Of a DNA stretch of 64,000 nucleotides, positions 42,369 through 51,174 are shown in pieces (within the stretch, counting starts at the first letter, position 1; each line of letters opens with the position of its first letter). The stretch is from Planctomycetaceae bacterium (GTDB lineage: Bacteria > Planctomycetota > Planctomycetia > Pirellulales > Pirellulaceae), in NCBI GenBank assembly GCA_027487485.1, contig JAIYDN010000088.1, positions 91,415 through 155,414 on the forward strand, in the 5' to 3' direction. The notes beneath the pieces were generated by a model. The model saw nothing but the letters and a program-made list of their open reading frames with translations. It was not told the DNA's origin and searched no databases. The translations under genes were made by a program, and so were the position numbers.

Positions 42369-45300
42369 GTGCAAACCTTCCGAAGCATCTGGCGTTTGTC
42401 CGTTATATTGAGTGCCTTCTGTTTACCGAGTCTCTCAACTTTCGCAGACGATTTTCCAACGCCTCTCAATTCCGAAAAGTCGACATCTAGCCCCATGGCG
42501 CCGAGTCAAGTTATCGATTCGGCAAAGCTGCCGCCAGGCTTCGAGCTGTCCTTGTTTGCAGCAGAACCCGACGTGCAGAATCCGATCGCAATGACCACGG
42601 ACGAACGCGGACGACTTTGGGTCGCGGAAAACTATAGCTGGGCTGGTGGCGGTGCGGGCGGTTTCGATGGCAACCAACGCGATCGCATCGTGGTGCTTGA
42701 AGATTCTGATGGTGATGGAAAGCATGATAAACGCGTCGTGTTTTGGGACAACGCACGCAAGCTAACGAGCATTGAAGTGGGAAATGGTGGCGTCTGGGCC
42801 TTATGCTTACCCAACCTTCTGTTCTTCCCGGATAAGAATCGGGACGATGTTCCCGATAGTCCGCCTGTCGTCATCTTGGATGGATTCGATGAAGGTGTCG
42901 TGGGGCATACGCCTGCCAACGGACTGAAGTGGGGCCCCGATGGTTGGCTCTATGCACGGCACGGCATTCAAGCGACCAGCAACATCGGTAAGCCTGGATC
43001 GGGCGATTCGCAACGCATTAAAATTAATACTGGGGTTTGGCGTTACCATCCCATTCATGAAACCGTCGAAACAGTGATGCATGGCATGACGAACTCGTGG
43101 GGATTCGATTTTGATGAACATGGGCAGATGTTTGTCATCAACACGGTGATTGGCCACCTGTGGCATGTCATTCCAGGCTCGCACGTCGAACGAATGTATG
43201 GTGTTGATCTCAATCCACATGCATATCAGCTCATCGCTCAAACTGCCGATCACGTTCACTGGGATGATGGTGGCGAAAAGTGGAATACCGTTCAAAAGGG
43301 GATGTCCGATAAAACCAATGCCGCTGGTGGTGGACATGCGCACATCGGTTTAATGATCTATCAAGGGGATAACTGGCCTGCGGAATATCGTAACCGGCTG
43401 TTTACTCTGAACTTGCACGGTCTACGAATCAACAGCAATCTTTTAGAACGACAAGGTGCTGGTTATGTCGGCAAGCGAGCGCCTGACTTTTGCTTCATCG
43501 CGGATCCTTGGTTTCGGGGGATGGAAATCATGACAGGACCGGACGGTGGGGTTTATGTTGCTGACTGGAGCGACACGGGGGAATGCCATGATCACGACGG
43601 TGTGCATCGCACTAGCGGACGAATTTATAAGATCACATACGGCAAGCCCAAGCCGATCGCATCAGTGGATCTGTCCGCGATGACCAATAGCCAATTGCTT
43701 GCTTTTCAATCGCATTCGAACGCTTGGTGGCCACGAACCGCTCGACGCATTTTGACCGAGCGATTGAATCACCAAGAAACCAAGCCCGATCTTGCATCGG
43801 TTCGATCAGAAATCGATAAAGCATTGGCAACTGCGACAGATACCGCGGTACGATTGCGATGGATGGAAACTTGCTATGGCATCGGAGCCGCCGACGAACC
43901 TTGGCTGATTAGCCACCTGTCAGCTCAAAATGAACACGAACGAGTCGCTGCACTGCGCTTCTTAGTAGACCGCTTAAACGCTGGCAGTTCGCTGTCCGGT
44001 CCTTTAAAAGCCTCGCTGCTTCAACTTGCCAAAAGCGATCGCTCCGGCTTGGTTCAGCTTTACCTTGCATCGGCACTACAACGCTTACCAATCGCAGATC
44101 GATGGCCCATTGCCATGGAGCTAGCTACCAAAACAGAATTCCAACTTGATCGGTCGCTGCCTTCCATGCTGTGGTACGGCGTGGAAGCCGCAGTTCCTGT
44201 CGATCCAGCCAAGGCGATATCGCTGGCAGAAGTATCCGTGATTCCTCGTTTGACGGAAAACATCGCCCGGCGACTTACGCTTGAAATCGACTCGAAGCCG
44301 GAAGTGGTTAACTCCTTATTGGCAGTTGCAGAACGGAAAACATTCCCGTTGCCTCAGCAAGTCTTGATCGGAATGTCCAAGGCTCTTGACGGTTGGCAAA
44401 AAGCCACCCCACCTTCGAATTGGATGGCCTTCTCGAAACGATTCGACAGTAACGATTCCAAAGAGATTGTCGGGGCCATGCAAGCTCTGCGGTTGGTATT
44501 TGGAGATGGACGAGCCGTCGAAGAAATGGCAAAACTGATTGATGACGGTTCTGCCGACGCGGAGGCTCGACGGCAAGCCATGAGATCTCTGTTGAAGAGT
44601 CGGCCTTCCGATTTCGGTCCAGTGCTAGTACGACTGCTAGGTGATCGTGCCGTGGTTCGTGAAGCCATTCGCGGTCTTGCGCAATACGAACTAGCCGATG
44701 CGCCGAAGCAGCTGCTGGATCGCGTGTCGAGCTTCGGTCCGGCCGAACGCATCGAAATGATCAATACGCTTGCATCCCGCCCATCCTATGCAAAATCGCT
44801 GCTAGCGGCAGTTCGTAACAAGGTGATTTCTCCGAATGAAATCTCGGCATTTCATGCGAGACAAATTCGATCCTTTGACGACGAGTGGTTGAATTCCGAG
44901 CTGACTGAAACTTGGGGCGATGTCCGCGGAACGTCGGAAGACAAACGAAAAATGATCGATCAGTTGCGAGTGGAGCTTTCCAGTGAAGTGATTGCCAAAA
45001 GCGATCTTCGTGCTGGCCGAGCGATCTTCCAAAAGTCCTGCGCGACGTGCCACGTGATGTATGGTGTCGGAGTCAAGATTGGACCGGATTTGACCGGTTC
45101 CAACCGAAAGAACTTGGATTATCTGCTTGAGAATATCGTAGACCCAAGCGCTAGCGTCGGTACCGATTTCCGTACCATGATTGTGCTATTGGACGACGGT
45201 CGCGTGATCAATGGTGTCGTAACTGCATCGACGGAACGAACACTGACTTTGCAAACAGCTACGGAATCTGTGACACTTGACCGAGCGGAAATCGAATCGA

Positions 45301-45419
45301 TGAAGCAATCGAAGACCTCCCTGATGCCGGATGGATTGCTTCAAAATCAATCGTCCGAACAAATTCGCGATCTCATCGGATATCTGATGTCAAGCGAGCA
45401 AGTTCCAATGCCGGATTGA
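42369..45419 (+). CDS. PVC-type protein: membrane-bound dehydrogenase domain, HEAT repeats and cytochrome c
   Basis: A 1016-residue exported protein starting with GTG at 42369; the signal peptide is MQTFRSIWRLSVILSAFCLP. Residues 50-430 form a beta-propeller-like PQQ/glucose dehydrogenase-type domain (LPPGFELSLFAAEPDVQNP, GLKWGPDGWLYARHG, GGVYVADWSDTGECHD). About 440-850 are HEAT-like helical repeats. The C-terminal heme domain has the c-type site SCATCH near residue 890 and a GPDLTGS segment. This architecture is typical of Planctomycetes/Verrucomicrobia, where it is thought to oxidise carbohydrate-derived substrates in the periplasm. The acceptor is unknown. Single gene. Confidence 0.9.
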   Translation: MQTFRSIWRLSVILSAFCLPSLSTFADDFPTPLNSEKSTSSPMAPSQVIDSAKLPPGFELSLFAAEPDVQNPIAMTTDERGRLWVAENYSWAGGGAGGFDGNQRDRIVVLEDSDGDGKHDKRVVFWDNARKLTSIEVGNGGVWALCLPNLLFFPDKNRDDVPDSPPVVILDGFDEGVVGHTPANGLKWGPDGWLYARHGIQATSNIGKPGSGDSQRIKINTGVWRYHPIHETVETVMHGMTNSWGFDFDEHGQMFVINTVIGHLWHVIPGSHVERMYGVDLNPHAYQLIAQTADHVHWDDGGEKWNTVQKGMSDKTNAAGGGHAHIGLMIYQGDNWPAEYRNRLFTLNLHGLRINSNLLERQGAGYVGKRAPDFCFIADPWFRGMEIMTGPDGGVYVADWSDTGECHDHDGVHRTSGRIYKITYGKPKPIASVDLSAMTNSQLLAFQSHSNAWWPRTARRILTERLNHQETKPDLASVRSEIDKALATATDTAVRLRWMETCYGIGAADEPWLISHLSAQNEHERVAALRFLVDRLNAGSSLSGPLKASLLQLAKSDRSGLVQLYLASALQRLPIADRWPIAMELATKTEFQLDRSLPSMLWYGVEAAVPVDPAKAISLAEVSVIPRLTENIARRLTLEIDSKPEVVNSLLAVAERKTFPLPQQVLIGMSKALDGWQKATPPSNWMAFSKRFDSNDSKEIVGAMQALRLVFGDGRAVEEMAKLIDDGSADAEARRQAMRSLLKSRPSDFGPVLVRLLGDRAVVREAIRGLAQYELADAPKQLLDRVSSFGPAERIEMINTLASRPSYAKSLLAAVRNKVISPNEISAFHARQIRSFDDEWLNSELTETWGDVRGTSEDKRKMIDQLRVELSSEVIAKSDLRAGRAIFQKSCATCHVMYGVGVKIGPDLTGSNRKNLDYLLENIVDPSASVGTDFRTMIVLLDDGRVINGVVTASTERTLTLQTATESVTLDRAEIESMKQSKTSLMPDGLLQNQSSEQIRDLIGYLMSSEQVPMPD

Positions 45420-45472
45420 GCAAGGATTCATGTTCCTCGAATGGGAGTCCCCTTTCGCTCGGCGAAAGTTGC

Positions 45473-45601
45473 GTAGGCCGTAACAAGCGATAGCGCAGTT
45501 ACGGCAGCCCCGTTGGAACCCAATTTCCCTCATCGAACAAGTTAGGCTTGTCCTATCACTTCATGCCGTAACTGCGTCCAAAGCGAATTGTTACGGCCTA
45601 C
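45473..45601. repeat. 129-bp inverted-repeat element with double arms
   Basis: Outer arms gtaggccgtaacaa (45473-45486) and ttgttacggcctac (45588-45601) are exact complements. Inner arms cgcagttacggca (45494-45506) and tgccgtaactgcg (45564-45576) are too. The spacer holds about 57 bases without a gene. It looks like a miniature element or a REPIN-like pair of hairpins. Confidence 0.85.
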
Positions 45602-45659
45602 CTAACAGAACAATCAAACAATCAGGGACACAGCATTTGTCTGGTTTGTCCGTACACGC

Positions 45660-45790
45660 CCATTTGGTTGGTGGACATCGTTCGGGTGACTGCGAAGCAG
45701 TCCAACAACAAAGCCCGGGGTCGCGCAGCGCACCCCGGGTCAACACGCAAAAACACCGCCCCCCCTGAAGGGGTTGCACATGATGCCATG
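45660..45790. repeat. GC-rich hairpin repeats of dispersed type
   Basis: CCCGGGGT (45714-45721) pairs with ACCCCGGG (45732-45739), followed by cccctgaagggg near 45763. Both resemble fragments seen at 27140-27240. The rest of the 549-base gap between the cytochrome gene and the start at 45969 shows no protein I can support. Confidence 0.5.
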
Positions 45791-45968
45791 TTGCTACCCA
45801 GTCGATCGAATGCCGAAGGGGCATCTACAGCGACTCTCCCAACAGTTTGGAAACGCAGAGCAAATAGAACCAAAGCGTCGGATTGCGTGCGATTTTCAAC
45901 CAAGCTACAATCGCGGACGAAATCAGACTGTTCGCAAGCCCACGAATCTGCATGCAAGAGAACCACCT

Positions 45969-48900
45969 ATGTCTTCGAATGGCAGTCATCTGTTTTCTAT
46001 CCAAAACGATCCAATGCATGCAAAGAAAAGCGGGGATCGGACGACCAAGTGGATTTTTGTTGTCCTTGCATTCTTTGGCTGCTTGACACTGTTGATGTGC
46101 GGTGGTGTCGTCGCTTTAGTCTATTTTGCAGCGAACAAAAACAACGTCGCTGACCTACCCGTTCGCAGAGGTGGATTCCAAGACGATGCTATCCGATTCA
46201 ACGCGTCCCTTTCCAAAAAAGCAAAAGAACTTTCAACAAACTCACCGCCGGTAACTTCCGCAGTGCCCTCGGAAAACGCCACGGAATCCCAAACGTCGGA
46301 CAACACTTCTTCCGGCGAAGACGTCCAACCGGTGAAAGACGTTCGAAGTTGGGTGGAAGAGACCGTGACCAAATCAAGTACCGGGGAGGCTCCTTCGCTC
46401 AACAAACGAGTATTCTTGGCGGCGGTAAATCAACGTTTGAACCCACGGAAAAAGAACTGGTTAAACTCGTTGTTGATCGAACAGATCTTCAGCCAAGCTG
46501 ATCCATCGCCGGAAACAGAAGGTACGGGGATTGTTCTCGATGTTCAGCGAGACGGGCGATTCGCTCGAGCGGACTTGCTGTTTCAATCGTATACGGGGGA
46601 CTCGCTATCCATCCAGTGGTTCTTGATTCTAGAGGACGCGAAGTGGACGATTTACGATTGGCAAAGAATGGAGTACGGCCGACGTGCCTCCGATGAATAC
46701 GCCAATTATTTCGAGAACATCGAATCACAAGATGTTGAGGGATACGATTTGGCGATCGCGAAACTTGGTTCCGCTGTTGCCAAATCGGAAGATCGCAATG
46801 CTGCGCTTCGCGAAATTCGCGAAGCCGAGGCGATCAAGGTACTCCCCCGCGATCGCCACGTGACCCTACTTCGGACCGCTTGGTCCTATCAAGAACTAGA
46901 CAGTCACGCCGATGCCTTGCGATGCTTGAACTCAATCTCGGACAAAAATGCGTCTTGGGGAGTTTGGCAAACCATTTACGAATCCTATCGAGCACAAGGA
47001 AAAGACGAGGATGCTGCGAAGGCACTGGAAGAGGCCATCCGACAATCCCCGAGTCATCCGAACATGGCTTCCCGAACCTCGGAATCGCTTCTTTCCAAAG
47101 GGAAATTAACTGAAGCGTTCGACAGTTCCTTTCGAGCATGGCGATTCTTTCCTCGAAACTACATGTGGACAAGCAATGTTATTCGAACCGTACCCGTTGG
47201 CAAAGAGATCGAAGTTTTAACCGCCGCCGCCAGCCTGGATCCATCGCAAGAGATTCTGATAGATCTGGTTGAAAGAATGTCTTGGTCACAACGCTTTACC
47301 AAAGATTTGCTAACCCAACTCCAGTCGAAACCCTGGGTCTCTAAAGATCTATTAGCCTATTTGCAATTGCATGAGGTTGAAGAGACGGCGGCGAATGGCG
47401 AATCAAGCGACAATTCAAAAAGCAATTCCATCTCCGATGCCAATGACAAAAAGCTTGCCATCGCCCTGGCCCTTTTGACAGATTCCGATTCTGAATCCAT
47501 TCGTGAGAAGGCGAGGTCTTGGTTCGAAACCGAATGCGAAGCTCGAAATCAATTCGACCTAGTCATCAATAATGAAAAGACTCGAAAGCACTATTTGAAT
47601 AACCTATCCAACACGCTCGCTTATGACGAACTCTGGTTCGACCGACAGAAGCTTGTAAGCGCACTAGAACGAGTTTCCGAGGATGCTTCCAAAGAGCCGG
47701 TTGTTCAGGCTTTGCTCGGTTGGGGAAAACAGTTCACAGATCCTCAAGCTGCCTTAGCTCACTTTGAATTCTGTCTCCAAGAAATGGAAAAACCAAGAGA
47801 TTCGGTTTCCGAAATCGCGTCAAGCGAAGCGATCGATGCCACGATCGAAACTCCCGACGATCAATCGTCAGAGTGGTTGACCAGCATAAAATTTTTCATG
47901 GCAGAGATCATGGTACGACAAGGACAGTCTATTCCTGCGTTGGAACGCTGGATGACCGATGAAAACATAGTTCGATCGATTGTGGATTGGACAATCAACC
48001 GGCAAGACGCAGACAATTTGCCTGGAATGATCAAGCTACTGCAAGAAGATGGATTACCCGCACAGCGCTGGCTTTGTTTGAAAATGGAAGCAGCATTAGC
48101 AGCCATGTCAGAGGACTATAAGAAGTCTGACGAACTACTTCGTCTCGCCTCAGACTTTTTACGAGGCCAAAATGACGAGTCGAACAAGTGGAAAACCGAT
48201 GCAATCGCCGCAGTTCGAGGTGCTCAGATGGTACAACGAGCAAAGCTTGAACTGATTCCAACGCACGACGAGCCTGACTTAGAGCGTCTCTTGCTGGAGG
48301 CCTTTCGTTACGCAGATACTCTCAAGGATATTGAATCCACTACCAAGCTCGTTGATATTGCGGAGAAGTCTGAGACGAAAAGTGACAAACTGACTCGGGA
48401 AATCTTTCGAGCGAAAGCGGCAATCTCGTCGTCAAACCAGCAATGGAAACAAGCTGCTGCGATGTATGAAAAGGTGATGGAACTGGACGGACTCAGCGTC
48501 GATCGCAACTTCCATACGAGCGAAACCATCGATTGGGTAAATGCGGCTTTACTGGCGGGCGAACTGAATGAAGTGGGCGAGAAAGTCGAACCTCTTCCTG
48601 AAGCGAAACAATTGGTCGTGCCGAAAGCCAATTACTTGTTGGTGAGCAACCAGTTCGAATCACTTCGGCAGCTACTTGTGAAATCAAGCTCCGATTCTGT
48701 TGGGGATTGGCTTACGGCGGCTCAGACTCGAAAATGGCTTCAGGATAGACCAGAAACCATGAAGCAGCTTTACGAAAAGTTCGCCGTTTCACCATCCGGT
48801 ATTTCTGTCAGCACCTTCGGAAATGAATTTGCCCAGCTCCGGCTTGATGCGGCTGTCTCCAGCTTCCCCATGGACGAGCGATCTATCGTGTCGCGTTTGG

Positions 48901-49568
48901 AGACATTATCCAGCGACCTACCCTTGATCTCAAAGCTAAGCACAGGCGTTGTTCGCGAAAACGAAGGCTCGTGGATCGTTTCGATCGGTAAAGCAAGATA
49001 TGGTCTCCAAGTTAGCTCGAGTTCACGGGGCAGAGAGGCCATGCTTCCTGAAACGCTTCGTACTATCGTTTCGAAACCATTGACTTGGATCAGTTTGCAA
49101 GCGCTTCAGGAATATCAAACGGATGATGTAAGCTTACCGACACTGATGCATGCGATTTTGGACAGTGCACCCGAAATACTCGTCGATATTGATAGAGCCA
49201 TCATTTGGTACGGAGAGCAAATCCCCAAGAACTGGCACGCAGGGAACGGCCCCAGTATCACTGTAAAAACAATTTTTAGTTACTCGTTGAATTACGCCGA
49301 TTCGATAGATCAACCAGAGGAACCAAATTCTGTTTCTTCAAAGCCTATCTCCTTCTTTCAGGCACGTTCCATTTTAAAGAAGAACCAGTCACTGCAAGTT
49401 TGGGTGGACGTGCACCTGGGGATGATGTCAGAACGAGTTCCAGGCGAGCTCGTTGGAGTTGTCGAGAACGAATCCCGTATGGAGATTCGATTAACCGGAC
49501 CAAGCCAGCTCGCACCGTTCTTGCAGCCTGGCCAACGCGTCATTGTTTATCAATGTTATCGTAATTAG
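45969..49568 (+). CDS. large membrane-anchored protein of unknown function, partly TPR-like
   Basis: Start set at 45969 (MSSNGSHLFSIQNDPMHAKK); the open frame continues 195 bases upstream over repeat DNA. The 1199-residue protein has one membrane helix near residues 27-52 (WIFVVLAFFGCLTLLMCGGV) with a basic side before it, then a Ser/Thr/Glu-rich linker. The rest is mostly helical, with TPR-like hairpins (QELDSHADALRCLNSIS, GKDEDAAKALEEAIRQSP, QQWKQAAAMYEKVMELDG). The C-terminal part (about 1130-1199) is a beta-rich unit I do not recognise. N-in topology puts the bulk in the periplasm. No enzyme motif is seen. Confidence 0.7.
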   Translation: MSSNGSHLFSIQNDPMHAKKSGDRTTKWIFVVLAFFGCLTLLMCGGVVALVYFAANKNNVADLPVRRGGFQDDAIRFNASLSKKAKELSTNSPPVTSAVPSENATESQTSDNTSSGEDVQPVKDVRSWVEETVTKSSTGEAPSLNKRVFLAAVNQRLNPRKKNWLNSLLIEQIFSQADPSPETEGTGIVLDVQRDGRFARADLLFQSYTGDSLSIQWFLILEDAKWTIYDWQRMEYGRRASDEYANYFENIESQDVEGYDLAIAKLGSAVAKSEDRNAALREIREAEAIKVLPRDRHVTLLRTAWSYQELDSHADALRCLNSISDKNASWGVWQTIYESYRAQGKDEDAAKALEEAIRQSPSHPNMASRTSESLLSKGKLTEAFDSSFRAWRFFPRNYMWTSNVIRTVPVGKEIEVLTAAASLDPSQEILIDLVERMSWSQRFTKDLLTQLQSKPWVSKDLLAYLQLHEVEETAANGESSDNSKSNSISDANDKKLAIALALLTDSDSESIREKARSWFETECEARNQFDLVINNEKTRKHYLNNLSNTLAYDELWFDRQKLVSALERVSEDASKEPVVQALLGWGKQFTDPQAALAHFEFCLQEMEKPRDSVSEIASSEAIDATIETPDDQSSEWLTSIKFFMAEIMVRQGQSIPALERWMTDENIVRSIVDWTINRQDADNLPGMIKLLQEDGLPAQRWLCLKMEAALAAMSEDYKKSDELLRLASDFLRGQNDESNKWKTDAIAAVRGAQMVQRAKLELIPTHDEPDLERLLLEAFRYADTLKDIESTTKLVDIAEKSETKSDKLTREIFRAKAAISSSNQQWKQAAAMYEKVMELDGLSVDRNFHTSETIDWVNAALLAGELNEVGEKVEPLPEAKQLVVPKANYLLVSNQFESLRQLLVKSSSDSVGDWLTAAQTRKWLQDRPETMKQLYEKFAVSPSGISVSTFGNEFAQLRLDAAVSSFPMDERSIVSRLETLSSDLPLISKLSTGVVRENEGSWIVSIGKARYGLQVSSSSRGREAMLPETLRTIVSKPLTWISLQALQEYQTDDVSLPTLMHAILDSAPEILVDIDRAIIWYGEQIPKNWHAGNGPSITVKTIFSYSLNYADSIDQPEEPNSVSSKPISFFQARSILKKNQSLQVWVDVHLGMMSERVPGELVGVVENESRMEIRLTGPSQLAPFLQPGQRVIVYQCYRN

Positions 49569-49662
49569 CCATCCAGCACTTTCTTGCATCAGCGCCCCTG
49601 GAAGATAGCCCCCCAAAGAGGGAGCCCCTGAATCATGGTGATTAACTGATGGGGCAACGCAG

Positions 49663-50514
49663 CTAAGCGAAAGGTTTCAGGCGTTCAAGAATGGAGGAAT
49701 GCACGAGCCCATTCGTACCCAGGCAATGTCCGGCTCTGATATCAAAATCGCCCGACCAGGAGGAGAAGGTTCCTCCCGCTTCCTGAATCACAGGAGCGAC
49801 CGCAGCAACATCCCATGGATTCACAATCGGATCAATCATGGCTTCCGCGCGGCCAGTCGCAACCAGCAAGTAACCATAGCCATCGCCCCAGGTGCGCGTA
49901 ACATATGCCTCGGCTTCAAGAGCCGCATAGGCGCTTTGGGCATTGCGGCGCTGAAAATTATCCGCTTGCGAGGTCACCAAAAGACCATCGCTTAACTGCG
50001 ATTGCTTCGAGACCCAGGTTTGCTCGAGTGGTATAGCACGATCCGAATGGGAATCCCAACGACGCGATCCGTACCAAGCTCCCAAACCCTTCGCTGCAAT
50101 CACCAATTCGCAAAGCGCTGGAATGGCAATCACACCAATGGTGGGCTGGCCCTGAAACGTCATGCCAACCAATGTCGAGTAGAGAGGTACGCCAGATATA
50201 AAGCTCTTGGTACCATCGATGGGGTCAACAATCCATTCGTAGCCCGAAGAGCCAGCAATGATCCCAAACTCTTCGCCTAAGATGGCATCGTTCGGGAATT
50301 GGTTTTGGATCAGCCCCCGCACGATTTGTTCGGCTTGCTTATCCGCTAAAGTGACAGGCGAACGGTCGCTTTTTCTTTCCACTTGGAATTCGTTGGTGCG
50401 AAAATACTTAAGCGTTTCGCGACTTGCTGCAGCCGCAAGTTGCAGGGCAAATGCGATGCGACCATCCATCGCATCTGCCATCGAATTGGGTAAGCAAAAA
50501 TCGGGAAATGTCAT
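49663..50514 (-). CDS. inositol-monophosphatase-family phosphatase (possibly histidinol-phosphatase HisN)
   Basis: A 283-residue Mg2+/Li+-type phosphatase. Motifs: SPVTLADKQAEQ, AILGEEFG (Glu metal ligand), WIVDPIDGTKSFISGVP (Asp-Pro-Ile-Asp-Gly-Thr), and WGDGYGYLLVATGRAEAMIDP with NPWDVAAVAPVIQEAGG. The GTKSFISGVPLYSTLVG stretch is similar to HisN-type histidinol phosphatases, but inositol or nucleotide phosphates are possible substrates. Its start is four bases after the stop of the YceI-like gene, so the two form an operon. Confidence 0.82.
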   Translation of the reverse strand: MTFPDFCLPNSMADAMDGRIAFALQLAAAASRETLKYFRTNEFQVERKSDRSPVTLADKQAEQIVRGLIQNQFPNDAILGEEFGIIAGSSGYEWIVDPIDGTKSFISGVPLYSTLVGMTFQGQPTIGVIAIPALCELVIAAKGLGAWYGSRRWDSHSDRAIPLEQTWVSKQSQLSDGLLVTSQADNFQRRNAQSAYAALEAEAYVTRTWGDGYGYLLVATGRAEAMIDPIVNPWDVAAVAPVIQEAGGTFSSWSGDFDIRAGHCLGTNGLVHSSILERLKPFA

Positions 50515-50518
50515 TCGA

Positions 50519-51061
50519 TTATTGGCGTGGGAATGCGAGTTCGACTTTGATTTCGACTTCGTCGTTAATCTTGCCCTTGCCGTAGTTCATACCCCACTTG
50601 GTACGATCGATTTTGAAGTCTGCGAAGACGGTTAACATGTCATCGGACAGATCGCCCTTCACAGGAACCTTGACTTCAACGGTCTTATCGAGCATGGTCA
50701 GCTTGCCGATGATTTCGCCGGTTTCGCCGTTCATGCTGATCTTGGTGGATTCGAACTTAATCGTTGGGTACTTCTTCACGTCAAAGAAATCTGGGTTCTT
50801 GAGGTGACCGGTCAACTTTTCATCGTCAGACCACAGGCTATCGGTTTTGATCTCAATGGTGAGCGAACCTTTTTCAGGTGCTTCCAAATCAACTTTGGCT
50901 ACAGCGGTTACGTCCTTAAATCCGCCAACGTGTTCTCCATCCGCCTTCTTTCCGGTGAAATCAACTTTGGACTTTTCTTTGTCCGATTTCAGAGTCTGTC
51001 CCATCGAAGGAACTGCCATCACAACCAGCAAACACAGGGCACTTGCAAACATTCTCAACAT
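50519..51061 (-). CDS. exported YceI-like domain protein
   Basis: Start at 51061 gives a clean signal peptide (MLRMFASALCLLVVMAVPSM, ending GQT); a start at 51106 would lengthen it. The mature 160-residue part is a lipocalin-like beta barrel of the YceI family: KSKVDFTGKKADGEHVGGFK, TIEIKTDSLWSDDEKLTGHL, FFDVKKYPTIKFEST, and FKIDRTKWGMNYGKG. Such proteins bind polyprenoids and similar molecules in the periplasm. It precedes the inositol-phosphatase-like gene by four bases. Confidence 0.88.
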   Translation of the reverse strand: MLRMFASALCLLVVMAVPSMGQTLKSDKEKSKVDFTGKKADGEHVGGFKDVTAVAKVDLEAPEKGSLTIEIKTDSLWSDDEKLTGHLKNPDFFDVKKYPTIKFESTKISMNGETGEIIGKLTMLDKTVEVKVPVKGDLSDDMLTVFADFKIDRTKWGMNYGKGKINDEVEIKVELAFPRQ

Positions 51062-51174
51062 GTCGAACAATCCTTTTACGGGATAGAAAACTAGATGCGT
51101 AAACACTCAAGCGAACCATTGTCCCAAGCCGTTGCCCGGAACTCCTGAACGAATGCCCAAATTGTAGCAGAAAA

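Noticed and set aside
45774..45968. In-frame extension of the 1199-residue protein
   Set aside because: It runs over GC-rich hairpin repeats, is not protein-like, and would place 65 residues before a good start and membrane anchor.
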